The translations under genes and the position numbers were made by a program. Shown piece by piece: positions 1-7,981 of a DNA stretch of 35,254 nt. The DNA lies in the IMG/VR virus record IMGVR_UViG_3300042344_000231, positions 1 through 35,254 of that record; one strand, 5' to 3'. Positions within the stretch are counted from its first letter, which is position 1, and each line of letters opens with the position of its first letter. Below the pieces are notes generated by a model. That model was given only the letters and a program-made list of their open reading frames with translations, was not told the DNA's origin and did not search any database. The stretch comes from a virus.

Positions 1-1154
1 GCGGAATTATAAATCTTCAGCGCCGCCGACGTTGTGGACGCCACGCCAAGCTGCACAGTGGCTGTGCCGGTGCCATTTACAAACGTAAAGGCTGCATCGC
101 CGCCGAACGCGCCGGCGTTATTGAACTGGATCTGTGTGTTGGAGCCGCCAGGCGAACCGCCGCCTCCTCCGCCGCCAGCCGCCCAAGACAGCACGCCGTT
201 TGTGTCAGTTTGGAGATAATAGCCGTTGACAGGTGCGGCAGCCGGGAACGTCAAAGTATAATTGGCCGCCGTGCTGTTAGAAGAGCGCAGCTTGACCGTG
301 TTAGCGGTCGTATTGGCTAGGATCAGCTCGCCTTGCGCCGACGAAGAGACGCCAACAGTTACGTCGTTAGGGAATGTCGGGTCAGTCGCAAATACCAGCG
401 ACCCAGTGCCCGTCTCATCAGTGACCGCTGCTGCAAGATTGGCGCTGGAAGGTGTTGCGAGCCATGTCGCGACGCCGCTACCTAGGCCAGTGACGCCCGT
501 GCTGATCGGCAAGCCAGTCGCATTGGTAAGCGTAACCGCTGACGGCGTGCCGAGGTCGGGCGTAACAAGCGTTGGGCTTGTGGCAAACACAAGCGAACCG
601 CTACCCGTTTCGTCAGTGACGGCCGAGCGCAGATTGGCTGACGACGGCGTGGCGAGCCACGTTCCAACGCCTGCGCCAAGGCCCGTAAGCCCCGACGCCG
701 GGAAGTTTGTGCAGTTCGACAGGTTGCCAGAAGTAGGCGTGCCGAGGATAGGCGACACGAGAGTCGGACTGTCGGACAGCACGATGCTGCCAGAGCCGGT
801 CGTCGTATTCCCGAGCGCCGTGACCGTGCCGCTTGTCGGAAACGTCAGGCTCGTCGCGCCAGAGAATGTAAACGTCGTGGCGTAGCCGCCAACCGTCGCA
901 AACGTCGAGTTATTGGCCAGCGTAAACGTCGCAGCCGTCGCGGGCGCGGTGATCGTGACCTTATTTACAGACCCGTTTAGCTCTAAATTACCGCTTTTAT
1001 CGACAGTAAAAGAGGCCGTAGTGGCCCCTGAAACCGTCAAATTAAGCAGTTTAGACGACGCATCAGACGATGTATTGGTGACGGCAAGTTTAATGCCGTT
1101 CCACGTCGCTGTTACGTCATTCCAGCTATCGGTAAGATTGTAAATAAAGGCCAT
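1..1154 (-). CDS. Repeat-containing virion (tail/fibre-like) protein, C-terminus cut off
   Basis: An open minus-strand frame runs from ATG at 1154 through the left edge with no stop, giving at least 384 residues, so the C-terminus is missing. The protein is rich in Thr, Ser, Gly, Ala and Val. It carries two copies of a unit of about 60 residues: each has a W-LATPSSANL segment followed by VTDETG(S/T)GSLVFAT, and the first is followed by SPTLVTPDLGTPS. A Gly-only linker (eight Gly in nine residues) precedes GSNTQIQFNNAG near the cut edge. These sequences are typical of beta-structured phage tail or fibre proteins. It starts 5 bp after the stop of the 89-residue gene and belongs to the portal transcription unit. 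The exact virion role is inference; a decoration or fibre protein is possible. Confidence 0.8.
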   Translation of the reverse strand, partial: MAFIYNLTDSWNDVTATWNGIKLAVTNTSSDASSKLLNLTVSGATTASFTVDKSGNLELNGSVNKVTITAPATAATFTLANNSTFATVGGYATTFTFSGATSLTFPTSGTVTALGNTTTGSGSIVLSDSPTLVSPILGTPTSGNLSNCTNFPASGLTGLGAGVGTWLATPSSANLRSAVTDETGSGSLVFATSPTLVTPDLGTPSAVTLTNATGLPISTGVTGLGSGVATWLATPSSANLAAAVTDETGTGSLVFATDPTFPNDVTVGVSSSAQGELILANTTANTVKLRSSNSTAANYTLTFPAAAPVNGYYLQTDTNGVLSWAAGGGGGGGSPGGSNTQIQFNNAGAFGGDAAFTFVNGTGTATVQLGVASTTSAALKIYNS

Positions 1155-1159
1155 TTAGA

Positions 1160-1429
1160 TCACTCGAAAAAGACAGTGACTTTCGGACTAGAGCCGCCAA
1201 GGACGACATAAAGGCCCTTATTTAGACTGATACCTTCAGCCGTGAAGATGTAGTTTCCCGGCGTTGCAGCCGTAAACTGCGCCAAAACCAGCGGATCAGA
1301 GGTCGATGCCGCCGGCGAGTCATAAACTGCAACCGTGACAGACGTGCCGCTAGAAGCAAAAATGCCCTTCAGCTTGGCCAGACCGACCTTAAGCTGCGTA
1401 GACGCTTCGATTTCCTGATAATAAGCCAT
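1160..1429 (-). CDS. Small conserved phage protein (89 aa), probably structural
   Basis: The 89-residue frame starts at ATG 1429 and lies 10 bp after the stop of the 118-residue gene and 5 bp before the start of the repeat-containing virion protein. The sequence is mostly alternating hydrophobic and polar residues (SVTVAVYDS, GNYIFTAEGISL, KVTVFFE), which fits a small beta-sandwich. There is no signal peptide, membrane segment or cysteine. I do not recognise a family. Its place between portal and a fibre-like protein suggests a virion component or assembly factor. The ribosome-binding site is weak (AAGAGAG), so translation may be coupled to the gene upstream. Confidence 0.75.
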   Translation of the reverse strand: MAYYQEIEASTQLKVGLAKLKGIFASSGTSVTVAVYDSPAASTSDPLVLAQFTAATPGNYIFTAEGISLNKGLYVVLGGSSPKVTVFFE

Positions 1430-1439
1430 TTTTGCTCTC

Positions 1440-1796
1440 TTAGGCTAGGAACTTCAATTTGTATAACGTCGACAGATATAAGTCCACTATTCCGTCGACA
1501 ATATTCTGAAGCGCGCTGTCGTCGCCGAACTCTTTTCGAGCTTCTTCGACCTCTTTTAGAGAATCTTCAAGAAATTCAACGACATTGTTGGTTTTTTTAG
1601 CCGAATGCAGCGTGATCGGGCCGATTAGGCCATGCCGACCCTGATAGGCTTCCGCCAAATCGTCGGCTAGCCCGATGATATTTTCATAGAACTTACCGAG
1701 AGCCTTGTGTTTGGCATAAGACCGCGTGTTTAGATGCACCGAATGGGTCACATCGCGCGCCAGAAAGAGGTGTCCGATCAGATCCGCGCAGCTCAT
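1440..1796 (-). CDS. Helical small protein resembling DUF5856 (ferritin/Dps-like)
   Basis: This 118-residue protein is predominantly alpha-helical. The segment with HLNTRSYAKHKALGKFYENI followed by a helix containing LADDLAEAYQG matches my memory of DUF5856, a phage family with a Dps/ferritin-like look. That assignment is from memory and needs a profile search. The conserved H, E and D residues would suit a helical bundle, but I cannot show metal binding. The ATG at 1796 overlaps the portal stop by 4 bp (ATGA), so translation is probably coupled to portal. Its function is unknown; related genes are often found beside portal genes. Confidence 0.8.
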   Translation of the reverse strand: MSCADLIGHLFLARDVTHSVHLNTRSYAKHKALGKFYENIIGLADDLAEAYQGRHGLIGPITLHSAKKTNNVVEFLEDSLKEVEEARKEFGDDSALQNIVDGIVDLYLSTLYKLKFLA

Positions 1797-3910
1797 TGAC
1801 CAATCTCCCGCATTGGCGCGCTACCCGGCACCAAATCACCCGTATCCAGAGCCGCCGCGATGGTGCCCTGCACAATATCCTGAATTTGTTCCGGCGTCAG
1901 GCCGCTTTGCATGGCCGACAGTCGTTTCGTTTCAGCTTCGTAAGCCTTAATCTGGCTATTCTGCTCGTCAATCGCCAGTTTCTGCATTTCATACGACTGC
2001 ATGAGCTGCTGGATCTGGGCGTTGGTCTGCTCCATCGCCTGCGCCATTTGCTCCATCTGCATACGCATGGCCTGCGCTTCCGGCGACTCGTCGGTGTCTT
2101 GCAACACTTTCGGGTCGAGCATCTTTTCGAACCGCTTGGCCATCGTCTCAGAGCCTGGCCAGTCCATGTTCTTAACGAACAGATCGCCCGCGACCGACCA
2201 CAGCGCCGGATTGGTCTGAAGGATCTGGCCCATTGTGTCCATCGCCTCCTGCTTACGGGTCATGTAGCTAGGGCCAGACGACACATGCACGTCGTAGGTG
2301 CCGACGTTGGGATTGTAGATCTTCATGATCTCAATCCCTTCTTCGTTGACGATTGACCGCACCGCCTCCGGCTGGGCCGGGTTGATGCGCGCCATGCCGA
2401 CTTCGCCCTCAACGTTGATGATACGGGCGACGCGCTGCGTGTCGTAGATTTTCGGGATCAGATCGACGAGCTGACGCGCAACGTATTTTATCGCCCGCGC
2501 GAGGTTGTCGACATAATGATAAGTACTCGTGTCGCCTTGCCGCTCCCGAGCGAGGATCGCACGACCCGTCCGTTCGTTGGAAGTCGCCCCAATGCTACTA
2601 TCGTACTGGCCAGTGGTCGACTTGATGTCTTCGCCAGCCCCCATCTTGGCTTGAATAAGGCCCGTTTGAGCCATCGGAGGCTGGGCGCGCTCAGGTAGCG
2701 GTAACGGGTTTCCAGCGCCATCGGTAACGTCCGGGTTAACTTCAAGATACGGCCAGTTGTTCGTATTGGCCGTTTTCCAGTTGGTTTCGTAGCCTTCAAA
2801 CTGGCCGCCATAACCAATGAACGGCGCTTTAGGCGCAAGCGCCAGCATTTCCGCTTCCTGACTGACCCAATAGTTATACATGCGCTGCGCGTCTTTAGCG
2901 TTGCGCACCAGACCGCTGATGTAGATCTGACCGTCGACCTCGAACTCGTTGCCGATCACGCGGATCACGGGAATATATTTACCCGCCCACTCGCGCTCTT
3001 CCAGCACCTCATAACCGTTGGTCTTAATCCACATGATCTTGCGACGGTCGCTTTCGCGCGAACGCAGCGGCTTACCATAGACAGCTTTCAGACGCTTATC
3101 TTCCGGCGTATTGTTGAACGCCGTGATGTTGTCTGGATAGAGGTTGAGCGTCGCCTTCTTAGTGTCGACGTAAAAATACTCAGCGATACGGACAGTCTCT
3201 TGGCTGACCCACATGCTTAGCGTCTGGTCGCCCACGCCCTGACTCATCATGCCCGTCACAGGCGTCGCGTCAGGATACATGCGCTCGTATTCAGCTTTCG
3301 GAATGTCTTCCGTAATAAAGCACCAATTCGCGTCCTGACCGCACGGATCTTGGATCATCGGGTCCATGTAGACCGAGAACGAGCTACGCACCCGCGCGAT
3401 CTTGATGTCCTGTTCGAACGAATCTTCTTTGCAGTATTCCGTCAGGATGCGGATATAGCCTTCGCCGTATGTAACTTGGTTATCGCAGGCCGTGTCATAG
3501 GCAACGTCGGCGTCGGACATATACTCAATGTGCCGCACAATACCGTCGAAGATCTCCGCGACCTCCGGGTCGGCATTCTCGTCGGCGGGGATGACCCGCG
3601 CAGTCGGACGGTTCTGGCGTTGCTCGTTCGTCACAAGGCGCACGTGCTGCGGCAGCTTGTTAATCGTCAGGCACGGTCGCGCGTTGATCGTCTGCCCCTG
3701 CACAGCTCCGCGTGTCGCCAGCACGTCCGCCGGCCATTGCCAAGCGTTGTCCGGCGAGCCCGCCATAAACCGCAGATCGTCTAGCTCGTCTTCACGACTG
3801 TCCGAATAGGCCGCCTGCGCTACCGTAAAACGGTGACGCATTGTGGCCAGACGGTCATCGTCTGGATTGTCGGAGACTTTGCCAGCGGCGACTACATCAT
3901 CACTTGCCAC
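1793..3910 (-). CDS. P22-type portal protein
   Basis: The 705-residue product has the N-terminal pattern of P22-like portals: a helical start, then DDLRFMAGSPDNAWQWP, RPCLTINKLPQHV and NEQRQNRPTARVIPADENAD. Length is close to the 725 residues of P22 gp1. The portal forms the twelve-subunit ring at one head vertex, through which terminase pumps DNA and to which the tail factors attach. The C-terminal 100 residues are rich in Gln, Met and Glu and look like a coiled-coil barrel (QMEQMAQAMEQTNAQIQQLM). The start is GTG at 3910 with AAAGG eight bases upstream. It overlaps the stop of the 54-residue gene by 11 bp and ends in an ATGA overlap with the DUF5856-like gene. Confidence 0.96.
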   Translation of the reverse strand: MASDDVVAAGKVSDNPDDDRLATMRHRFTVAQAAYSDSREDELDDLRFMAGSPDNAWQWPADVLATRGAVQGQTINARPCLTINKLPQHVRLVTNEQRQNRPTARVIPADENADPEVAEIFDGIVRHIEYMSDADVAYDTACDNQVTYGEGYIRILTEYCKEDSFEQDIKIARVRSSFSVYMDPMIQDPCGQDANWCFITEDIPKAEYERMYPDATPVTGMMSQGVGDQTLSMWVSQETVRIAEYFYVDTKKATLNLYPDNITAFNNTPEDKRLKAVYGKPLRSRESDRRKIMWIKTNGYEVLEEREWAGKYIPVIRVIGNEFEVDGQIYISGLVRNAKDAQRMYNYWVSQEAEMLALAPKAPFIGYGGQFEGYETNWKTANTNNWPYLEVNPDVTDGAGNPLPLPERAQPPMAQTGLIQAKMGAGEDIKSTTGQYDSSIGATSNERTGRAILARERQGDTSTYHYVDNLARAIKYVARQLVDLIPKIYDTQRVARIINVEGEVGMARINPAQPEAVRSIVNEEGIEIMKIYNPNVGTYDVHVSSGPSYMTRKQEAMDTMGQILQTNPALWSVAGDLFVKNMDWPGSETMAKRFEKMLDPKVLQDTDESPEAQAMRMQMEQMAQAMEQTNAQIQQLMQSYEMQKLAIDEQNSQIKAYEAETKRLSAMQSGLTPEQIQDIVQGTIAAALDTGDLVPGSAPMREIGQ

Positions 3911-4064
3911 AAGATTTGCCTTTGCTCATTTTACCGGATTTGGCCGCGCGTTTGGTAGAATACGCGATGGCGACGGCCTGCTTGACAGGTCGTTTAGCTT
4001 CTTTTATCTCTGTTCGCACGTTTTCTCTAAACGCTTTTTTGGGGGCGCTTTTGACTAAAGGCAC
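3900..4064 (-). CDS. Very small basic protein (54 aa) upstream of portal
   Basis: The frame is open to an ATG at 4100, but I place the start at GTG 4064. That GTG has GGGAG six bases upstream and gives the usual beginning of this widespread phage peptide (start codon, then PLVKS). The product is strongly basic and contains KRPVKQAVAIAYSTKR, a signature I associate with tiny proteins next to portal or terminase genes in many phages. It resembles the DUF6496 type of sequence, from memory only. There is no known function. Nucleic-acid binding would suit the charge. Its start region overlaps the start of the divergent HNH gene, so the HNH gene was probably inserted directly upstream of it. Confidence 0.7.
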   Translation of the reverse strand: MPLVKSAPKKAFRENVRTEIKEAKRPVKQAVAIAYSTKRAAKSGKMSKGKSCGK

Positions 4065-4635
4065 GGTTCGCTCCCGCGAAAGAGTAACGATTACCTGCAA
4101 ACATTGTAAGTCGCTGTTTACAGTGGCGAATTACCGAAAAGATACGGCTATTTATTGTAGCCGAAGCTGTCAGGCATTGGACGCGCGGCAAGAGACTACC
4201 ACGATTTGCGAAGAATGTGGAACTCAATTTACGCATATAGCAAGCAGAGCCAATAAAGCCAAATATTGCAGCACAAAATGCTATCATAAAGCAATGAACC
4301 GAAAAGGTTCCGTTGAGCATACTTGCGCGCATTGCGGCACAAAATTTATGGATTCGCCGTCGCACAAACGAAAATATTGCTCGCGCGCTTGCGTAAATAA
4401 AGCATCTAAAGATGTTTGGAAACCTACCTTCACAACTGTTCGCAAGAAGATGGAAAAGCGGCAACTTCTTATTAAATGTGAGCGTTGTGGCTACGATAGC
4501 GAACCTCGCATATTAGGCGTTCACCACAAAGACCGAAATAGGGGCAATAACGAAATGTCTAATCTCGAAGTTTTATGCCCTATTTGCCATTCTCTTGAGC
4601 ACATGAAGCATACGCCGCATGGATTCAAAGAATAG
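4051..4635 (+). CDS. Zinc-ribbon HNH endonuclease, probable homing endonuclease
   Basis: This gene is inverted relative to the surrounding minus-strand packaging genes. The product holds three successive zinc-ribbon-like units (CKHC...YCSRSC, CEEC...YCSTKC, CAHC...YCSRAC). A C-terminal HNH fold follows: CERCGYD, then the catalytic-type LGVHHKDRNRGNN, N-LEVLCPICH and a terminal H. The frame is open upstream to 3841, but that part is antisense to portal and has no plausible protein character. I therefore place the start at TTG 4051 (TTG 4039 is an alternative). The stop at 4635 lies 1 bp from the stop of the convergent 52-residue gene. Such genes are typical free-standing homing endonucleases in phages: mobile and dispensable for the phage itself. 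Confidence 0.85.
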   Translation: MTKGTVRSRERVTITCKHCKSLFTVANYRKDTAIYCSRSCQALDARQETTTICEECGTQFTHIASRANKAKYCSTKCYHKAMNRKGSVEHTCAHCGTKFMDSPSHKRKYCSRACVNKASKDVWKPTFTTVRKKMEKRQLLIKCERCGYDSEPRILGVHHKDRNRGNNEMSNLEVLCPICHSLEHMKHTPHGFKE

Positions 4636-4636
4636 T

Positions 4637-4795
4637 TTATTTCTTCCTCGTCTTAGCTGACTGCTTGAACGCCTTGGCGGTCGGTGCGCCCTCTGCGCCC
4701 GGTTTGCGCATCTTCTCGCCTGATCCGGCTTTGATGCGCGCCCGCTTAGCATGAATCGCAGCATACAATCCCGGTTTTTTTACGGGCATTTCCAT
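4637..4795 (-). CDS. Very small basic protein (52 aa)
   Basis: A 52-codon minus-strand frame runs from ATG 4795 (a second in-frame ATG is at 4789) to TAA at 4637. The product is basic and contains KKPGLYAAIHAKRARIKAGS, GEKMRKPGAEGAPTAKAFKQ and SAKTRKK. That is a recognisable pattern of tiny phage proteins found between terminase and portal. It overlaps the end of the 82-residue gene by 16 bp (10 bp from the second ATG). No function is known. The Lys/Arg content would suit DNA or RNA contact. Confidence 0.75.
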   Translation of the reverse strand: MEMPVKKPGLYAAIHAKRARIKAGSGEKMRKPGAEGAPTAKAFKQSAKTRKK

Positions 4796-5028
4796 CTCCG
4801 TAAACTAGCTTTAGCGCGTTCACCATTTTTGGCTTTTGCTGCTACTGCGGACATTCTCGCGCAGAACGACTTCTTACGGCCCTCGTCGGCCTTGGTCTTA
4901 GGGTTGGGAGCCGGCGGCTTCAGCTTGCTGCCCGTCGCGGCGTTATACTTAGCCCGGCCCTTGGCCGTCAGCCCAGCGCCCGCCTTAGTCGACAGCTTCT
5001 CGCCACGTCCTACTGACAGCGATACCAT
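4780..5028 (-). CDS. Small basic cysteine-containing protein (82 aa), DUF6321-like
   Basis: The product contains TAKGRAKYNAATGSKLKPPA followed by PNPKTKADEGRKKSFCARM and a terminal RRWKCP. I recall this signature from small phage proteins grouped as DUF6321 (from memory, not checked). I choose ATG 5028, one base after the terL stop, giving 82 residues. An upstream ATG at 5070 would overlap terL by 41 bp. The two Cys near the end may bind metal or form a disulfide. It lies in the unit terS-terL-(three small proteins)-portal, so a role in packaging or head assembly is possible but unproven. Confidence 0.75.
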   Translation of the reverse strand: MVSLSVGRGEKLSTKAGAGLTAKGRAKYNAATGSKLKPPAPNPKTKADEGRKKSFCARMSAVAAKAKNGERAKASLRRWKCP

Positions 5029-5029
5029 C

Positions 5030-6580
5030 TCAATGTCCCATCCATCCTGAAGAGGCTGCGTTCCCACCATAGGTCATGCGCGGTCGATTGTCCACTGGCC
5101 GCGCCTCGCGATGCGCGACAGGATACGCGAACGTCACGGCGATGGCGTCGGCGGCGTCGGGCGAGGCTAGACCTCGCGCCTTCATGTCTTTCTTGCTCTC
5201 TAGGAATATAGTCCCTTTACTGTCAGGCTTCATCATGGGGCCGGTCAGGTCGCTCTTGAGGAACCGGTCGTTTGGTATGCTGGCTGTCTTCAGCCACTCC
5301 CGCATGGCGTGCCACATCTCGGCCCGCTTGTTTCCGAACATGACGGGCTTGGTGGATCTCATACCGAAGTTAACCCCACGGATCTTATATCGTTGCTCCT
5401 TTAGCCGGTCGACCACGCCCGCGCCTAGCCCGCCCTCGTCGATCACGACCAGCGCCGGTCGGAACTCTTCTATGATGTCGATGACCCTGCCGACCACCTC
5501 CATGGTGTCGTCGCCCCGGTAGCGGCGTATGCCGATGATGTCGCGTCCCTGCCGGATGGCGATGACCGTAGCGTCAGCCCCGAACCGCGCCGGGTCGACG
5601 CCCACGATTATCGGCGCTGTCTGATCTTTCTGCGGCGATCTTTGCTGCGCGTCTTGAACCAATGACGACGGTATGAACTGGTCGTCACTCGCGTTCGGGA
5701 AGGCTCCGTAGACCTCAACATGCGCTTGGCTAGAGTCGGGTCCGTATTCGTCGATAATCTGTTGATAGACTGCCTTATCAGTGCCCTCCACGCTTCTGGC
5801 GTCAACAACCTTGTTTCGCCAGAAGTCGCGCTTGCTGTTGAAGCACTCGTAGAAGTATCCGCTGTTACGGCGGGGGTTGCTAAAAGCAAGCCAAAAACGA
5901 TTAGGAGTGTTCTCTGTAAAGAAGCCACTGGCCACCGCCCAGATAGAGTCATCAATACCGCTGGCTTCGTCGAACACCAACATGACGCCCGCGAAGTTGT
6001 GCACGCCCGCGTAACTGTCAGGGTTCTCGGCCGACCACAGCCGCCCCTCGACGCCCCAGTAGCGCGTGCCCAGCTTTAGATCCCGCTCGACCAGTTCCGC
6101 GATCCACTTAGCCGGAAGGACACGTGTCGCGCTTACCTCGAACCAGTGACTGTTAAGGCACATGGATAGCCATTTGGTGATCTCGGCCCAGGTGACGCTG
6201 CGTAGCTGCGCTTCGCTGTTGGCCGACACGATGGTCGTTGAGCCGATCCGGGTCGTCAGCATCCAGATCACAAGCCAACTGACCAAGGCAGACTTACCGA
6301 TACCGCGCCCGGAGCTGGTCGCCATGCGGAAGGTTTCGAAGTTTCGAGACAGCGTAGCTGGATCGATGTTGCCGCCGTTGGCCGCTATGTGCGCCTTTAG
6401 ATCCTGTAATACCTCTAGCTGCCATTTGCGCGGGCCTGTAAAGTGTTCCAGCGGCGTGCCGGCCTTACCCCACGGGAACGCCATCCTCACGAACGCGACC
6501 GGATCGTTCTTCACCTGCGCCGACCATAGGGTCGCCATCAGCTTCTGTTCTTCGTCCGCTGAGTAGATCGGCACTTGCAT
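5030..6580 (-). CDS. terL: Terminase large subunit (packaging ATPase/nuclease)
   Basis: This 516-residue motor protein has both terminase domains. The ATPase has a Walker A-type loop SSGRGIGKS at residues 89-97 and Walker B MLVFDEA at about 200-206. The RNase H-like nuclease has acidic residues at D329 (GVDPARFGADAT), D381 (VVIDEGGLG) and D475/D478 (SPDAADAI). It pumps DNA into the prohead through the portal and cuts the concatemer. The start is ATG 6580 with AAGGA ten bases upstream. The first 116 bp overlap the end of terS in another frame. A downstream Met (6538) is possible, but the residues before it look genuine. Confidence 0.97.
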   Translation of the reverse strand: MQVPIYSADEEQKLMATLWSAQVKNDPVAFVRMAFPWGKAGTPLEHFTGPRKWQLEVLQDLKAHIAANGGNIDPATLSRNFETFRMATSSGRGIGKSALVSWLVIWMLTTRIGSTTIVSANSEAQLRSVTWAEITKWLSMCLNSHWFEVSATRVLPAKWIAELVERDLKLGTRYWGVEGRLWSAENPDSYAGVHNFAGVMLVFDEASGIDDSIWAVASGFFTENTPNRFWLAFSNPRRNSGYFYECFNSKRDFWRNKVVDARSVEGTDKAVYQQIIDEYGPDSSQAHVEVYGAFPNASDDQFIPSSLVQDAQQRSPQKDQTAPIIVGVDPARFGADATVIAIRQGRDIIGIRRYRGDDTMEVVGRVIDIIEEFRPALVVIDEGGLGAGVVDRLKEQRYKIRGVNFGMRSTKPVMFGNKRAEMWHAMREWLKTASIPNDRFLKSDLTGPMMKPDSKGTIFLESKKDMKARGLASPDAADAIAVTFAYPVAHREARPVDNRPRMTYGGNAASSGWMGH

Positions 6581-6971
6581 CTAATACTTGTCCTTCTATG
6601 ACGCGCTGCTGCGCCTCTTCCAGCGCCGCTATGATGGATATGCGCTGCTCGACTTGAATCTGGACAGATTGGGGAGCCGTCCACTTGTGAACGTGTTTGA
6701 GGATGTCCAGCGCCGCCTTAGTGTCGCCAGCGCGCGCGGCGTTGTGCAGCACCTCGGACATTTCAGCCTCGCCCTCTGCGCGGCCCTTCTGCTCAGCATA
6801 CTCCGCAATCGGGTCGAACTGCACGAGCCTGCGGTATTCGGTCGGCGTCATGCCAGCGGCGTAGGCGAGCGTGTCGCCCTTCAGCCCTTTGCGGGCGGCT
6901 AAGTAGATGCGCTCTAGGACGGCTTCCGTCGCCTCTATTTTGCGCGGCTCATAAGGTAGGCTTTCAAACAT
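6465..6971 (-). CDS. terS: Terminase small subunit
   Basis: The 168-residue helical protein lies directly upstream of terL and overlaps it by 116 bp. Its N-terminal half has a helix-turn-helix-like layout (RIYLAARKGLKGDTLAYAAG, then MTPTEYRRLV) followed by a helical oligomerisation region (KAALDILKHVHKW). This is the standard arrangement of small terminases, which recognise the packaging site and recruit TerL. In P22-like phages the pac site usually lies inside this gene. The Gly/Arg-rich C-terminus is encoded in the overlap with terL and may be constrained by it. The ATG at 6971 shares one base with the stop of the upstream HNH gene (TAATG). Confidence 0.85.
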   Translation of the reverse strand: MFESLPYEPRKIEATEAVLERIYLAARKGLKGDTLAYAAGMTPTEYRRLVQFDPIAEYAEQKGRAEGEAEMSEVLHNAARAGDTKAALDILKHVHKWTAPQSVQIQVEQRISIIAALEEAQQRVIEGQVLDASADLLSGRRTEADGDPMVGAGEERSGRVREDGVPVG

Positions 6972-7447
6972 TACTTAAGCCCCAACACCCGTTTAGCGCC
7001 TTCATGCGCGGCAGCGGCTTCCTCTTTAGTAGCATACGCCCCTAAATAGACTTGTCTATATTCAATGCTTATCCGCGCCTCCCAAGGAAGCTTAGGGCGT
7101 CTAGACGGATTTACGCCGAGGATTCCAGATGAATTGCGGGCGCTAGGCGAACTATTATGCAAATTAGTAGACCTTGTGACTGCTCGCAAATTGACTATGC
7201 GATTGTCGGCGCGATTGCGGTTTATGTGGTCTATGTCGTTTTCAGGCCAAACACCATAGTAGTATAGCCATGCCAGCCTGTGCGCTGGGTAGGTCTTACC
7301 TAACAACCCTATCTGCCAATAGCCTTGTGGGCTAAGACACCCCGGCTCGTCACCGATGTTTTTACGCCCCCATTTTGTTTTGCGACGAAAGACGCCGGCT
7401 TCAGGGTCGTAGTCGAGTAAGGTTTTAAGAGTGTCATGGTCGATCAT
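6971..7447 (-). CDS. HNH endonuclease with C-terminal AP2-like DNA-binding region
   Basis: This 158-residue protein has an HNH_3-type core: PAHRLAWLYYYGVWP, then DIDHINRNRADNRIVNLRA, with the catalytic-type H in D-H-I-N. A C-terminal segment with SSGILGVNPS, WEARI, YLGAYATKEEAAAAHE resembles the AP2 DNA-binding fold. This domain pair is characteristic of free-standing phage homing endonucleases. It ends in a TAATG junction with terS, so it is coupled to the packaging unit. HNH proteins beside terminases can also help packaging in HK97-like phages, but the AP2 tail favours homing. No good ribosome-binding site precedes the ATG; the leader is very AT-rich. Confidence 0.88.
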   Translation of the reverse strand: MIDHDTLKTLLDYDPEAGVFRRKTKWGRKNIGDEPGCLSPQGYWQIGLLGKTYPAHRLAWLYYYGVWPENDIDHINRNRADNRIVNLRAVTRSTNLHNSSPSARNSSGILGVNPSRRPKLPWEARISIEYRQVYLGAYATKEEAAAAHEGAKRVLGLK

Positions 7448-7557
7448 GGTTTTTATTTTACGGTTTTATTTTTTATTTAGCAACAAAAAAATTTTTAAAA
7501 AGTTCGTGCAGACCCTTCGTATTTCTTAAAGGAGATCCCTCGGCCCAGCCCCCCTCC

Positions 7558-7599
7558 CTGTTTACATTGCCAGCCGAATGCCGATCAACTGTTTACATT
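7558..7599. repeat. Direct repeat pair CTGTTTACATT
   Basis: Two identical 11-mers CTGTTTACATT occur at 7558-7568 and 7589-7599, spaced 31 bp start to start, about three helical turns. That spacing would place two bound proteins on the same face of the DNA. The pair lies in the gene-free region, upstream (in transcription order) of the minus-strand HNH-terS-terL unit. It may be an operator or activator site for that unit. Confidence 0.6.
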
Positions 7600-7663
7600 T
7601 AGCTTAACATCATCGAGCATCATGAATGTAGACTTAAAGCATTACGTTAAGTTGACAATCAAA

Positions 7664-7981
7664 CGTCGGATCGTCATGCACTTGAAGGGTTGCGTCACGC
7701 GTTAGCAAAACGTCGGATCGTCATGACGATCTAGGTCCATGCAGAGTGTTTGCGCCTGGACGGCGCGGGACAAAAAACGTCGGATCGTCGGATTGCCATG
7801 CCTTCTGAGGTTCTCCATTACTTTTCACCGTAATTTTACACTAACTGTAATATTACATTAAATCATTACTTCAGACAACTAATACCCATGACGATCCGAC
7901 GATAACTAAGCGCCGCCTAGGATTAAGCCGCCATTGTCCACGACGATTTGACGACGATAAGTCTAGCTAATTTGACGATAA
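7664..7981. repeat. Iteron-like repeats of CGTCGGATCGTCATG
   Basis: CGTCGGATCGTCATG occurs exactly at 7664-7678 and 7711-7725. It occurs inverted, also exactly, at 7887-7901 (CATGACGATCCGACG). A truncated copy at 7778-7789 (CGTCGGATCGTC) is followed by GGATTGCCATG. Degenerate copies of the inverted form end in GACGATAA at 7939-7960 and 7971-7981. The second copy extends into a perfect 16-bp palindrome GATCGTCATGACGATC at 7716-7731. Each direct copy is preceded by an A-run. The pattern resembles iterons or operator arrays rather than CRISPR, as spacing is irregular and one copy is inverted. Confidence 0.8.

Noticed and set aside
262-1143. Plus-strand frames of 207 and 76 codons at the left edge
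   Set aside because: They are antisense to the open fibre-like frame, whose repeats identify the true coding strand.
3841-4050. Upstream extension of the zinc-ribbon HNH frame
   Set aside because: This part is antisense to the portal start and the 54-residue gene and has no HNH or zinc-ribbon character; a start at TTG 4051 is more sensible.
7500-7610. Possible plus-strand gene after AAAGGAG at about 7528
   Set aside because: The only following ATG (7578) opens a frame of about ten codons.
7664-7901. CRISPR array
   Set aside because: Repeats are short, unevenly spaced, one is inverted, and no cas genes are present.
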